Assembly: GCA_041394885.1 (NCBI GenBank)
Contig: JAWKHI010000034.1
Coordinates: forward strand, 12,917-76,916
Source of the DNA: DSOI01 sp041394885
Lineage (GTDB): Bacteria; Acidobacteriota; Terriglobia; Bryobacterales; Bryobacteraceae
DNA: 64,000 bases
Direction of reading: 5' to 3'
Part shown: positions 43,795-51,919 of the stretch, in pieces
How positions within the stretch are numbered: the first letter of the stretch is position 1
Layout of the letters: the number at the start of each line of letters is the position of its first letter
The notes under the pieces: model-generated
What the model saw: the letters and a program-made list of their open reading frames with translations, nothing else
The model's database searches: none
What the model was told of the DNA's origin: nothing
Made by a program: the position numbers and the translations under genes

Positions 43795-43832
43795 GTGAGG
43801 CGGGCGGTCTGCGCGCCTGCCTCACTTTTTTT
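43795..43832 (+). terminator. Rho-independent terminator of the PEP-CTERM gene
   Basis: A 12-bp stem (GTGAGGCGGGCG pairing with CGCCTGCCTCAC-type arm at 43814-43825, one G-T wobble) with a 7-base loop is followed directly by seven T residues. The stem starts 10 bases after the VWA gene stop at 43784. Since the GAF gene on the minus strand ends at 43836, the hairpin may also help end transcription from that side, but without a T run in that direction. Confidence 0.9.
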
Positions 43833-43835
43833 CGA

Positions 43836-44231
43836 TCAGGCCCCGAGTTCACGGCCGAGCGCGAGCAGCCGTGCGATCTCGATTTCGGTAAAAGTCCGCT
43901 CGCGATGACTGGCCACGCCAAGTACACCCACTACCGCGTCACCGCGAAACATCGGCAGGGCGATCGCGCCTTCCAGTCCCGTGGCGCGCGCCCCGGGGCG
44001 GACATCGCCGCTCGCGTCGGTCTGAATGTTGCACACATGCACCGGCTCGCGCCGTTCCGCCGCCAACCCGGCCATGCCCTTGCCCACCGGGACCACCTCC
44101 ACGATCTTCCGCACCGCTTCCGGGATGCCGATCGCCGCGGCCAGATGGAGATGGCCATCCTCGCCTATCAAGTGAACGGTACCCGAATCAGCCGCTAATT
44201 CGTCCAGGATCGCACGTAGTTTGGCCGTCAC
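43836..44231 (-). CDS. Stand-alone GAF-domain protein
   Basis: 131 residues, a single GAF domain (DSGTVHLIGEDGHLHLAAAIGIP, VGKGMAGLAAERREPVHVCN, FRGDAVVGVLGVASH) with no catalytic or DNA-binding part. It keeps only one Cys, so it is not a free-methionine-sulfoxide reductase, which needs several. It overlaps the upstream DUF1501 gene by 4 bases (ATGA), so it is translated with it. Binding of a small ligand as a sensor is possible, with no output partner visible. Confidence 0.78.
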   Translation of the reverse strand: MTAKLRAILDELAADSGTVHLIGEDGHLHLAAAIGIPEAVRKIVEVVPVGKGMAGLAAERREPVHVCNIQTDASGDVRPGARATGLEGAIALPMFRGDAVVGVLGVASHRERTFTEIEIARLLALGRELGA

Positions 44232-45649
44232 GCCAGGATCTCCGTCACCACGTTGCCGTGAACGTCGGTGAGCCGCATGTTCCGGCCGCCGTAGTAGTAG
44301 GTGAGGCGCTTGTGATCGATGCCGAGCAGGTGCAGCATCGTGGCGTGCAGGTCATGCATGTGGACCTTGTTCTCCACCGCGAAGTATCCATACTCATCGG
44401 TGGCGCCGTGCACGCAGCCGCGTTTCACGCCGCCGCCCGCCATCCACATCGTGAAACCGAACGGGTTGTGATCGCGGCCCACAACGGAAACGTATCCGCC
44501 GTCGGGGAACTGGGCATTCGGTGTCCGTCCGAATTCGCCGCCCCAGATGACAAGCGTGTCATCCAACAATCCGCGCGACTTCAGATCCTTCAACAGTCCC
44601 GCGATGGGCTTGTCGGTGGACTTGGCGTTGATGCGATGCCCTTTCTCGATGTTCGAGTGCTGGTCCCACCGGTCAATGCCCTTGCGCGCCGGCGACAGGC
44701 ATTCGATGAAGCGAACGCCGCGCTCCACCAATCGTCGCGCAATGAGGCATTCGCGCCCGAACTCTTCGGTGAGCGGATCGTCCAGGCCGTAGAGTTTTCG
44801 CGTCGCGGCGCTTTCGCTCGAGAAGTCCAGCAGGTCCGGAACGGCCGCCTGCATACGATAGGCGAGTTCGTAGTTGGAGATAGTAGCCTCGATCTCACTC
44901 ACCTTTCCGAATCGGTCGAGCACGCCGCGATTCAGTTTGCCGATGAATTCCAGCTTGTCGCGCTGGCCGGCGGACTTGCCCTCGGGCGGAGTCAGATCCG
45001 CGATCGGATGTTCCCCCTTGCGGAACAGTGTCCCCTGGTAGCTCGCCGGCAGGAAGCCGCTGCTGAAGCAATCCATCCCACCCGGAGGAATCAAGCCGCT
45101 CTCCAGAACCACGAACCCGGGCAGATTTTCACTCGCGCTGCCGAGACCATAGTTGATCCATGCGCCCATGCTCGGACGTCCCTGAAAGCCCGATCCGGAA
45201 TGAATGAAGTAATTCGCGGCCGTGTGCTCGGAATGGTTCGCCACCATGGAACGAATGATCGTCATGTCGTCCACGCACTCGGCCACGTGCGGAAACAAGT
45301 CGCTCACCCAGGCCCCGGACTGGCCGTGCTGCTTGAATGTGAACGGCGATCCGTAGACTTTGTCGCTGATGTTGAACACGGTAGTGGGCGGACGGAATGG
45401 GAGCGGCTTTCCGTTCTCTTCCGTCAGCCGCGGCTTTGGATCGAAGGTATCCATCTGCGACGGTCCGCCGTCCATAAAGAGAAAGATCACGGACTTCGCC
45501 TTGGCCGCGTGATGGGGTCCAGGCGTGGCTGCCTGTGACTCTCCCGCCAGCATCGAGAGCAGAGCGATTCCTCCGAAGCCGTTGGCCGCCCGGCAGAGCG
45601 TCTCGCGCCGGGAAAGCAGCTGACGCGTATGAGTGCGTTCACTGGACAT
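44228..45649 (-). CDS. DUF1501-domain protein (Tat-exported sulfatase-like fold)
   Basis: About 473 residues from ATG 45649; the longer frame to 45856 runs through the DUF1553 gene. A Tat-type leader (SRRETLCRAANGFGGIALLSMLAG) precedes the DUF1501 body: VIFLFMDGGPSQMDTFDPKP, SPFTFKQHGQSGAWVSDLFPH, NHSEHTAANYFIHSG and VIWGGEFGRTPNAQ. DUF1501 belongs to the alkaline phosphatase/sulfatase superfamily and is nearly always next to DUF1549/DUF1553 proteins, as here (11-base overlap). Function unknown; the pair is common in Planctomycetes and acidobacteria. Confidence 0.88.
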   Translation of the reverse strand: MSSERTHTRQLLSRRETLCRAANGFGGIALLSMLAGESQAATPGPHHAAKAKSVIFLFMDGGPSQMDTFDPKPRLTEENGKPLPFRPPTTVFNISDKVYGSPFTFKQHGQSGAWVSDLFPHVAECVDDMTIIRSMVANHSEHTAANYFIHSGSGFQGRPSMGAWINYGLGSASENLPGFVVLESGLIPPGGMDCFSSGFLPASYQGTLFRKGEHPIADLTPPEGKSAGQRDKLEFIGKLNRGVLDRFGKVSEIEATISNYELAYRMQAAVPDLLDFSSESAATRKLYGLDDPLTEEFGRECLIARRLVERGVRFIECLSPARKGIDRWDQHSNIEKGHRINAKSTDKPIAGLLKDLKSRGLLDDTLVIWGGEFGRTPNAQFPDGGYVSVVGRDHNPFGFTMWMAGGGVKRGCVHGATDEYGYFAVENKVHMHDLHATMLHLLGIDHKRLTYYYGGRNMRLTDVHGNVVTEILA

Positions 45650-48341
45650 ACAGAAACTCCGCCGAGTTGAGTAGCGCATGCGCAAGATCGGTCCAGGAGG
45701 CGCGATCCGCGTACGCCAGCGCTTCGCGCCGCTCCCAGTCTTCCGGTGGGCGGGCGAAGGCCTCCACGTACATGCGCTCCAGACGGCGCGCGGGGTCGGG
45801 TTCCCGGCTCGACGCGCGATCGGCCCATGCGCCCGCCTGCTGCAGCACGAATTCATTGTTCAGCATCAGCAAAGCTTGCGACGGCACGGTGGACGATCCG
45901 CGAGCGCCGATCGTCGACACCGGCAGCGGATAATCGAACGCGAGAAACATCGGCGTAAGGAAATTGCGCCGCACCTGGACATAGATGCTTCGACGCCCAT
46001 CACCGTCGAGCGGCCCGGACTTCGGCTTGCCGCGGCCGTCCTGGTAGCGGCTGATGTGCGGCATCACGCTCGGGCCGAACAGTCGCGGCGCGAGCGTTCC
46101 CGCCACCGCCAGCATGGAATCACGGATGACTTCCGCTTCCAACCGCCGGACCGGGTAGCGGGCCAACAACGCGTTGGTGGGGTCCGCCGCTTCCGCTTCC
46201 GGATCCGCCTTGCTCGACCGCCGGTAGGCCGCGCTCAGAACCATCCAGCGATGCAGTTGCTTCACACTCCATCCGCTTTCGACAAACGACGCCGCCAGCC
46301 AGTCCAGCAGTTCCGGATGCGACGGACGTTGTCCGGTTTTGCCGAAGTTATCCGGTGTGCGCACCAGTCCGGCTCCGAAGTGATGCTTCCAGACTCGATT
46401 CACCATCACACGCGCGGTGAGTGGATTGGAGCCGCGCGCAAACCAATCGGCCAGCTCCAACCGGCCGCTGCCCTGTTTCACCAGCGGCTGCCCGGCTCCG
46501 GTGATTACCTCGAGGAAAAAGCCGCGCGGCACTTCGTCTCCCAGGTTGGTGTGGCTGCCGCGAATGTGCAGCCGGATATCGTGCGGGTTCTCATCCTGGC
46601 TGGTCATGGCCCATACCGATTCGGGAATTGGCACGCCGTCTTCCGCCAGCCTCACCGGCGAAGCTATCGCACTCGGGTCGGCGGGCGGTTCTTTTTCATC
46701 GGAGATGACAATCTTGTCCACCACGATGTGGCCGTCGCGCGCTCGATCCACGATCTCGAAGTAACACTCGCGCCCGATCTCCTTGGTCATCCGCGCCGAG
46801 ACCCATTCGAACCCAGGCTTGCCCGATGGAACGAGATGAGCGCTCTTGTGATCATCGGCTACCACGGTCACTCGAATCGACTGCGATTCCTTGATGGCGG
46901 CGCTGGGCTTGGTGCCTGCCAACCGCACGTGGACCCACAGTTTCGGCATCCGGAACTTGCGCGAGGTAAGCGATCCCACCAGTTGATTCGCACCCGGCCC
47001 GGCCGAGTTCGCATAGCCACGCACCGGCCCCTGGCCGAACGCCTGCCCCGCGGTCTGCCAGCTTCCAACAAATGATCCGCTGCCGAAATCCTCGAACAAC
47101 TCGTCGCCGGCGCGAAGTTCCGCCTTACCGGAAGCGGCCGGGGTCCAGTCGCGGTTCCGCGCAGCCACCTTTGCCATCGCCTGCTCGATTTCGCGCACAC
47201 GCGATGGGGAATCGACGACGGTCTCGCGCAGGTACGTGCTGTGCAGGATGCCCGCCATCGAATAGTAATCGCGCGTGGGAATGGGATCGAACTTGTGATC
47301 GTGACACCGCGCGCATGCCACGGTGAGCCCGAGGAACGCCTTGCCCGCCACGTCGAGCTGATTGTCAACGGTGTCGGCCCGCGTCTTCACGGAGTCCACC
47401 GCGGAGTTGAGCACTTCGCCGAACCAGAATGCGCCGCTGGCGATGGGAGATTCGAGGAACGCGCCGTTGCTCGCCAATCGCGGATTGGGCAGGAGATCGC
47501 CGGCGATGTGTTCGCGGACCAACTGGTCATAGGGCAGATCCGCATTGAATGCCCGGATCAGGTAGTCCCGGTACTGCCACGCATCGAGCTTATTGTTGTC
47601 GAATTCGTGGCCGTTGGTTTCCGCGAATCGCACGAGGTCCATCCAGTGGCGCGCCCACCGCTCCCCGTAGTGAGGGGAAGCGAGCAGCCGTTCGACGGCG
47701 TTCTCATCGGCATTCTCGGAGACGTCGGCAAGGTAGGCGTCGAGGTCCGCACGGGCCGGTGGCAGGCCGGTGAGGTCCAATGACACCCGCCGCAGCCAGG
47801 ACCGGCGGTCCGCCGGCGCCGACACCTTCAGTTTCTTCTCGCCGATCCGCGCGTCTAGAAAACGGTCGATCGGGTTTGCGGCCGCGCCCGGCGGGGGCAC
47901 CGGCTTCCGGACCGGTTGAAACGCCCAGTAGTCACGGGCCCGCGCCACGCTCGCGTTGTCAGAACCTGCCTCGGCGGACGCGGGCCCGACGGCGTTCGCC
48001 CGTGGGTCCGGCGCGCCCATCTCGATCCAACGGCGGATATCGTCGATGGTCTCTTGCGCCAGCTTACCCGTCGGCGGCATGCGCAGTTGCGGATCGGTAT
48101 AGCTGATCGCCAGCAGCAGGCGCTTCCGGGAGTGCTCGTTCTGGAGCGGCACGTCGAGGCGCAAACCACCCATCGGCGCAGCCACCTTGGCACTGTGGCA
48201 CGAGTAACACCTCTCCACGAGAATCGGACGGATCTTCCGCTCGAACAATTCGTCGCCTTCCGCGGCGAGAACCAACGGGCCGTGCAGTGCCGCGACGAGG
48301 ACAACCGACGGCCACAGGCGTGCAACCATATCGCCCACCAT
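45639..48341 (-). CDS. Planctomycete-type cytochrome c plus DUF1549/DUF1553 protein
   Basis: About 900 residues from ATG 48341 (ATG 48329 and GTG 48359 are alternatives). A signal peptide leads to a planctomycete cytochrome C domain with the heme site CYSCH (in ILVERCYSCHSAKVAAPMGGLRLD, split: CYSCH only the heme motif) and the distal Met in RMPPTGKL. DUF1549 (about 150-360, including RWARHWMDLVRFAETNGHEFDN) and DUF1553 (about 570-880, including LTARVMVNRVWKHHFGAGLV and YLDRR-type C terminus) follow, with a carbohydrate-binding-like beta domain between. The gene stops within the DUF1501 gene (11-base overlap). Likely periplasmic, electron-transfer-coupled, function unknown. Confidence 0.88.
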   Translation of the reverse strand: MVGDMVARLWPSVVLVAALHGPLVLAAEGDELFERKIRPILVERCYSCHSAKVAAPMGGLRLDVPLQNEHSRKRLLLAISYTDPQLRMPPTGKLAQETIDDIRRWIEMGAPDPRANAVGPASAEAGSDNASVARARDYWAFQPVRKPVPPPGAAANPIDRFLDARIGEKKLKVSAPADRRSWLRRVSLDLTGLPPARADLDAYLADVSENADENAVERLLASPHYGERWARHWMDLVRFAETNGHEFDNNKLDAWQYRDYLIRAFNADLPYDQLVREHIAGDLLPNPRLASNGAFLESPIASGAFWFGEVLNSAVDSVKTRADTVDNQLDVAGKAFLGLTVACARCHDHKFDPIPTRDYYSMAGILHSTYLRETVVDSPSRVREIEQAMAKVAARNRDWTPAASGKAELRAGDELFEDFGSGSFVGSWQTAGQAFGQGPVRGYANSAGPGANQLVGSLTSRKFRMPKLWVHVRLAGTKPSAAIKESQSIRVTVVADDHKSAHLVPSGKPGFEWVSARMTKEIGRECYFEIVDRARDGHIVVDKIVISDEKEPPADPSAIASPVRLAEDGVPIPESVWAMTSQDENPHDIRLHIRGSHTNLGDEVPRGFFLEVITGAGQPLVKQGSGRLELADWFARGSNPLTARVMVNRVWKHHFGAGLVRTPDNFGKTGQRPSHPELLDWLAASFVESGWSVKQLHRWMVLSAAYRRSSKADPEAEAADPTNALLARYPVRRLEAEVIRDSMLAVAGTLAPRLFGPSVMPHISRYQDGRGKPKSGPLDGDGRRSIYVQVRRNFLTPMFLAFDYPLPVSTIGARGSSTVPSQALLMLNNEFVLQQAGAWADRASSREPDPARRLERMYVEAFARPPEDWERREALAYADRASWTDLAHALLNSAEFLYVQ

Positions 48342-48395
48342 CTTATCGCCCCGCGGCACGAATCGTCCGTCGCGCCAGCCAGCCCTCGAGCAACC

Positions 48396-48908
48396 TCAAG
48401 CGCGAATCGAACGGATGTGGCCGAGGTGGTGCCGCCCATGCCACGCATAGAGCCCGAGCATGGTGTAGAGATCCAATTCACCGGACTCGGGATGGATCAG
48501 CCGCCGATTCCAGGCCGGCTCGTCCACCGAGCGGAGCAGCGCCACCCACCGCGCGTGCAGGCTGCCCAGAAGCGAGAGCGAGAGGTCCACCGGCGCCGTC
48601 CGGGCGTCGGCCAGTTCCGCCCACGCCGCTTCGTCGTAAGCCTTAATCGACGGCGTTTCTTCGGTTAGCGCCAACCGGAAGCGGACATAGCTGTTCATAT
48701 GGCTGTCGGCCAGATGGTGCACCACCTGCCGAGCCGTCCAACCACCGTCCCGATAGGGGCGATCCAGCCCTCCCTCCGGCAGACCGGCGACTGCCGCCCG
48801 GACGTGCGCCGGCAGTTCGGCAAGCTGATCGAGCCAGACCGCGCGCTGGGCGGGGGAACGGTCCGCAGGTCTTTCGAAAGGGCCAATCGGATAGCGCAGG
48901 TCAGTCAT
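48396..48908 (-). CDS. YfiT/DinB-superfamily putative metal-dependent (bacillithiol) transferase
   Basis: 170 residues from ATG 48908 (MTDLRYPIGPFERPADRS). The DinB-fold metal ligands are visible: His in QVVHHLADSHMNSY and the pair in WHGRHHLGHI near the C terminus, matching YfiT of Bacillus, a Ni/Zn hydrolase relative now called bacillithiol transferase. Whether this organism makes bacillithiol cannot be seen here. It lies upstream of the DUF1553 gene on the same strand, divergent from the unknown membrane protein (136 bases between). Confidence 0.85.
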   Translation of the reverse strand: MTDLRYPIGPFERPADRSPAQRAVWLDQLAELPAHVRAAVAGLPEGGLDRPYRDGGWTARQVVHHLADSHMNSYVRFRLALTEETPSIKAYDEAAWAELADARTAPVDLSLSLLGSLHARWVALLRSVDEPAWNRRLIHPESGELDLYTMLGLYAWHGRHHLGHIRSIRA

Positions 48909-49044
48909 GGTTGGTCCAGTGTGGGGTATTTGGAAGCACCGGTCAAGGTAAGGATCCGGCCTCTTACGGTAAGCTCGCGTAACTTTTTGAACTTTTTTGA
49001 ACTTCGCCCGCGTTCGAGTCGTATGTCTACGGCAAGGAGTCCTC

Positions 49045-50322
49045 ATGCCATTCGTGTCTCCAGGCGGGTCGCCCGCGCGCGCCGGGTTTGCGAAACCTCT
49101 CGTGCAAGCATTGTTCGCCGCCAGTTGTTTGCTGTCGGTGGTGTCTTTCTATACAACGCAACAGGGCATGGCGTTGTACCTGTCCACATGGTTCTCCGTC
49201 ATCGCCTCGTTGGGAATCCAGATCTCCCTGGTGATGGTGGCTTGGCTGATCGGTTTCACGCGGCGCGATCGTGTTCTGCTCACTGCGGTCTATGTCATCA
49301 CCGCGACCGTCTCCATTGTCTTCTCCTACGTGAGCCTCTACACGTGGTTCAATGAGCGCGAACGGCCCGCCGTGATGCGCCGCGCTCTGTTCGATGAGTT
49401 GAACGCGGCGGCGGGCGCATCGGAACGCGTCCTCGCCGAAGCGGCCGCCAAGGGGCGCGGCTACGTAGTCGCCCTCGAAGAAATGACCGAAGCCGAGAAG
49501 ACGCATGGCGGTATCTCGCGCGGCAAAGATGCCGACCCCTACCTGGACCGTATCCGGGGAGCCGTGGCCGCCGAAGCCAAGTCCTACGAGGCTGGGTATC
49601 GCGAAGGCGCCGGCGCCGGTGTACGCTACACCGCGTTTGACAGGCATACCAAGCTCGCGCGGCAGGCCGTGGCGGAAGTGGAGCGCGGAATCGAGACCGT
49701 GCGGCAAACCAAAGCGTCTCTACGGGCCGAGATGCCCGCCGAAGAACAGTATCGCCGCTTCCGCCAGAGTTATGACTCGCTGCCATGGGGCCCGGCCGAG
49801 CAATTGCTCGAGGGCTCGGCGCAGGCACGGCCAGCCCTGCCCTCCTATTCCGATTTCGTCGAGAGCGCCGGCTCCGGCCAGGAGAACCTTATGCGGTCAC
49901 TCGAGGAACTGGTGACCGCGCCGGGCAGCCGTCACGTATTTTCCCTGGCTCTCGCCGCGTTCATCGATATCGTCGTGTTTCTGTTGGCGTGGTCGTCGGG
50001 ACCCTATTTCCACGGCGATTCCGAGGATCGATGGCTGGCCGCGGGCGCGGTGCTGGACTCGACGCCCGATCACGCCTTCGCGCGCGATCTGCTGCGCAAG
50101 TTCCAGCCCGGCCGCATGGGGATGCCTCGTGTGGACGCGGAGGCGTTGACTCCCGGAGAGCAGCAATATTGCCTGCTGCTGGTGAACAAAGGCTTGGCGG
50201 TGGGGGTGGAAGAAGACGGGCAGACGCACTACCTGTTCCAGGAGGAGATGCACGAGCGGCTCCTCGAGTCCCTGTCGCCGCCGACCTCCGGCAGCGCGAG
50301 CTTCCGTTTGCGGCGGGTCTGA
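49045..50322 (+). CDS. Membrane protein of unknown function with central coiled-coil region
   Basis: 425 residues, not recognised. Three N-terminal hydrophobic segments (about 18-38, 50-70, 78-100: ALFAASCLLSVVSFY, LGIQISLVMVAWLIGF, AVYVITATVSIVFSYVSLY) precede a charged helical region (about 105-290, Ala/Glu/Arg-rich, external or cytosolic loop). A fourth hydrophobic segment follows (about 303-322, VFSLALAAFIDIVVFLLAW), then a roughly 105-residue soluble C-terminal domain. Start ATG 49045 has AAGGAG 6 bases upstream. The layout resembles plant-pathogen-style or conjugation-linked DUF membrane proteins but no family can be named. It is followed 23 bases later by a PhyH-like gene. Confidence 0.75.
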   Translation: MPFVSPGGSPARAGFAKPLVQALFAASCLLSVVSFYTTQQGMALYLSTWFSVIASLGIQISLVMVAWLIGFTRRDRVLLTAVYVITATVSIVFSYVSLYTWFNERERPAVMRRALFDELNAAAGASERVLAEAAAKGRGYVVALEEMTEAEKTHGGISRGKDADPYLDRIRGAVAAEAKSYEAGYREGAGAGVRYTAFDRHTKLARQAVAEVERGIETVRQTKASLRAEMPAEEQYRRFRQSYDSLPWGPAEQLLEGSAQARPALPSYSDFVESAGSGQENLMRSLEELVTAPGSRHVFSLALAAFIDIVVFLLAWSSGPYFHGDSEDRWLAAGAVLDSTPDHAFARDLLRKFQPGRMGMPRVDAEALTPGEQQYCLLLVNKGLAVGVEEDGQTHYLFQEEMHERLLESLSPPTSGSASFRLRRV

Positions 50323-50345
50323 GCTGTTCGGTACGCTCATTCGGT

Positions 50346-51059
50346 ATGGGCCTGAACGACGCCGGATACACCATCACCGGAAGGTTGTTTTCCGTGGAGG
50401 AGTGCGATCGCTTGATCGCACTCCTCGTCCCATATTCATGCCAGCCCGATTCACGCAGACCAGCCGCGCGCGCAAAGTCCCGGGCAGGAGCCAGGAACCT
50501 CCTGACGGACCCCGAGATCGCCGCTCTCGCACTCGACCCGCGGATGCTCGGTTTGGCGCGCCCGGCGGCAGGCGAAACGGCAATCCCAATTCGGGCAACG
50601 CTGTTCGACAAGAACGCGGCCGCCAATTGGCTGGTCCCCTGGCATCAGGACCTCGCCTTGCCCCTCAACCGCCGGTTTGACGCGCCCGGATGGGGACCAT
50701 GGTCACGCAAGGCAGGCATTCTCTACGCCATCGCACCCGCGTGGGCGCTGGCCTCGGTGGTGGCCCTGCGCCTGCATCTGGATGACTGCTCGTCCGGCAA
50801 CGGCGCCCTGCGTGTCGCGCCCGGATCCCATGCGGCCGGCGTTCTTACCGGCGGAGAGATCGACGGATGGGTGCGCCGGACCGAACCTGTCGAGTGCCCG
50901 GCCGCGAAAGGGACTGTAATCGCGATGCGTCCCCTCCTGATTCACCGTTCGTCAAAGATTTCCAACGGTCTCCCGCGGCGGGTGCTCCACATCGAGTACG
51001 CACCTTCCCTGGACCTGGCTGGCCGCCTCGACGGCGGCGTCCGGCTCGCCCTGGCATAG
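50346..51059 (+). CDS. Phytanoyl-CoA dioxygenase (PhyH) family protein
   Basis: 237 residues. The Fe(II)/2-oxoglutarate site is visible as WHQDLALPL (His-x-Asp) and the distal His in PLLIHRSSK with a following Arg for oxoglutarate. ALRVAPGSHAAGVL and GTVIAMRP are typical of PhyH-like enzymes. It hydroxylates or oxidises a small molecule that cannot be named. Start ATG 50346 (MGLNDAGYTITGRLFSVEECD); the longer frame from 49785 overlaps the membrane protein gene. The ThuA gene begins 16 bases after its stop. Confidence 0.85.
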   Translation: MGLNDAGYTITGRLFSVEECDRLIALLVPYSCQPDSRRPAARAKSRAGARNLLTDPEIAALALDPRMLGLARPAAGETAIPIRATLFDKNAAANWLVPWHQDLALPLNRRFDAPGWGPWSRKAGILYAIAPAWALASVVALRLHLDDCSSGNGALRVAPGSHAAGVLTGGEIDGWVRRTEPVECPAAKGTVIAMRPLLIHRSSKISNGLPRRVLHIEYAPSLDLAGRLDGGVRLALA

Positions 51060-51075
51060 ACTGGAGCAAGAGCCA

Positions 51076-51918
51076 ATGATTCTTTCCCGGCGCCTTCTCC
51101 TGGCAGGAGCCCTTCCGCTCCACGCGGCGAGCAAGCCTCGCGTCGTCTTCGTTTGTGGCGATCATGAATACTCCGGTGAATCCACGATGCCGCTCGTCGC
51201 CTCCGCGCTCGACCGCAGCGGCGCGTTCCGCTGCACCGTGCTGAGCGCCAAACCGGATCAGAACGCCGAAGAGAACATCCCCGGCCTCGAAGCACTCGAC
51301 AAAGCCGACCTCGCCGTCTTCTTCCTCCGCTGGCGGCGGCTCCCAGAGCGCCAACTGCGCCACATCGAGAAGTACGTGAACTCGGGCCGCCCGGTGTTCG
51401 GGTTCCGGACTTCGTCACATTCGTTCAACTATCCAAGGGGTCACCGGTTCGAGGAATGGAACCGGTTCGCGACCCACGTGTTCGGCGCGCCTCCAGGATG
51501 GGGCGGCGATGGGCATAGCCACTACGGCCACAAGTCGTCCACCGACGTCGCCATCATTCCGGATGCGGCCCGCCACCCGATCCTGCGGGGCGTGCCAGAA
51601 AAATTCCACGTGCCTTCGTGGCTGTACCGCGTGTTGCCGAAGTGGCCGCCGCCCACCGCCGAACAGCTTCTCATGGGCACGTCCGTGAATCCGAACAAAC
51701 CGGCCGAACCCAATCCCGTCGCCTGGACGTGGAAGAACTCCCACGCGGCGCGCGTGTTTTTCACCACGCTTGGGCACCCGGGCGACTTCGCACTCGAACC
51801 GGTCCAGCGCCTGACCTGGAATGCCGTCCATTGGTGTCTCCAACTGCGCGGGAAATGGCCGGGACCACTGGATATTCAGGTACCGTACCGGGGCATTGTG
51901 AGCACAAAAGGAGCGTGA
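51076..51918 (+). CDS. ThuA-like domain protein, exported
   Basis: 280 residues. A Tat/Sec-like leader (MILSRRLLLAGALPLHA) leads to a ThuA-like glutamine-amidotransferase fold (VVFVCGDHEYSGESTMP, DLAVFFLRWRRLP, GRPVFGFRTSSHSFN, VFFTTLGHPGDF). ThuA-like proteins occur in carbohydrate loci, often near sugar dehydrogenases and secreted hydrolases, and are probably trehalose-type or other glycan processing; the exact role is unproven. It stops 1 base before the sulfatase start, so the pair is cotranscribed. Confidence 0.85.
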   Translation: MILSRRLLLAGALPLHAASKPRVVFVCGDHEYSGESTMPLVASALDRSGAFRCTVLSAKPDQNAEENIPGLEALDKADLAVFFLRWRRLPERQLRHIEKYVNSGRPVFGFRTSSHSFNYPRGHRFEEWNRFATHVFGAPPGWGGDGHSHYGHKSSTDVAIIPDAARHPILRGVPEKFHVPSWLYRVLPKWPPPTAEQLLMGTSVNPNKPAEPNPVAWTWKNSHAARVFFTTLGHPGDFALEPVQRLTWNAVHWCLQLRGKWPGPLDIQVPYRGIVSTKGA

Positions 51919-51919
51919 G

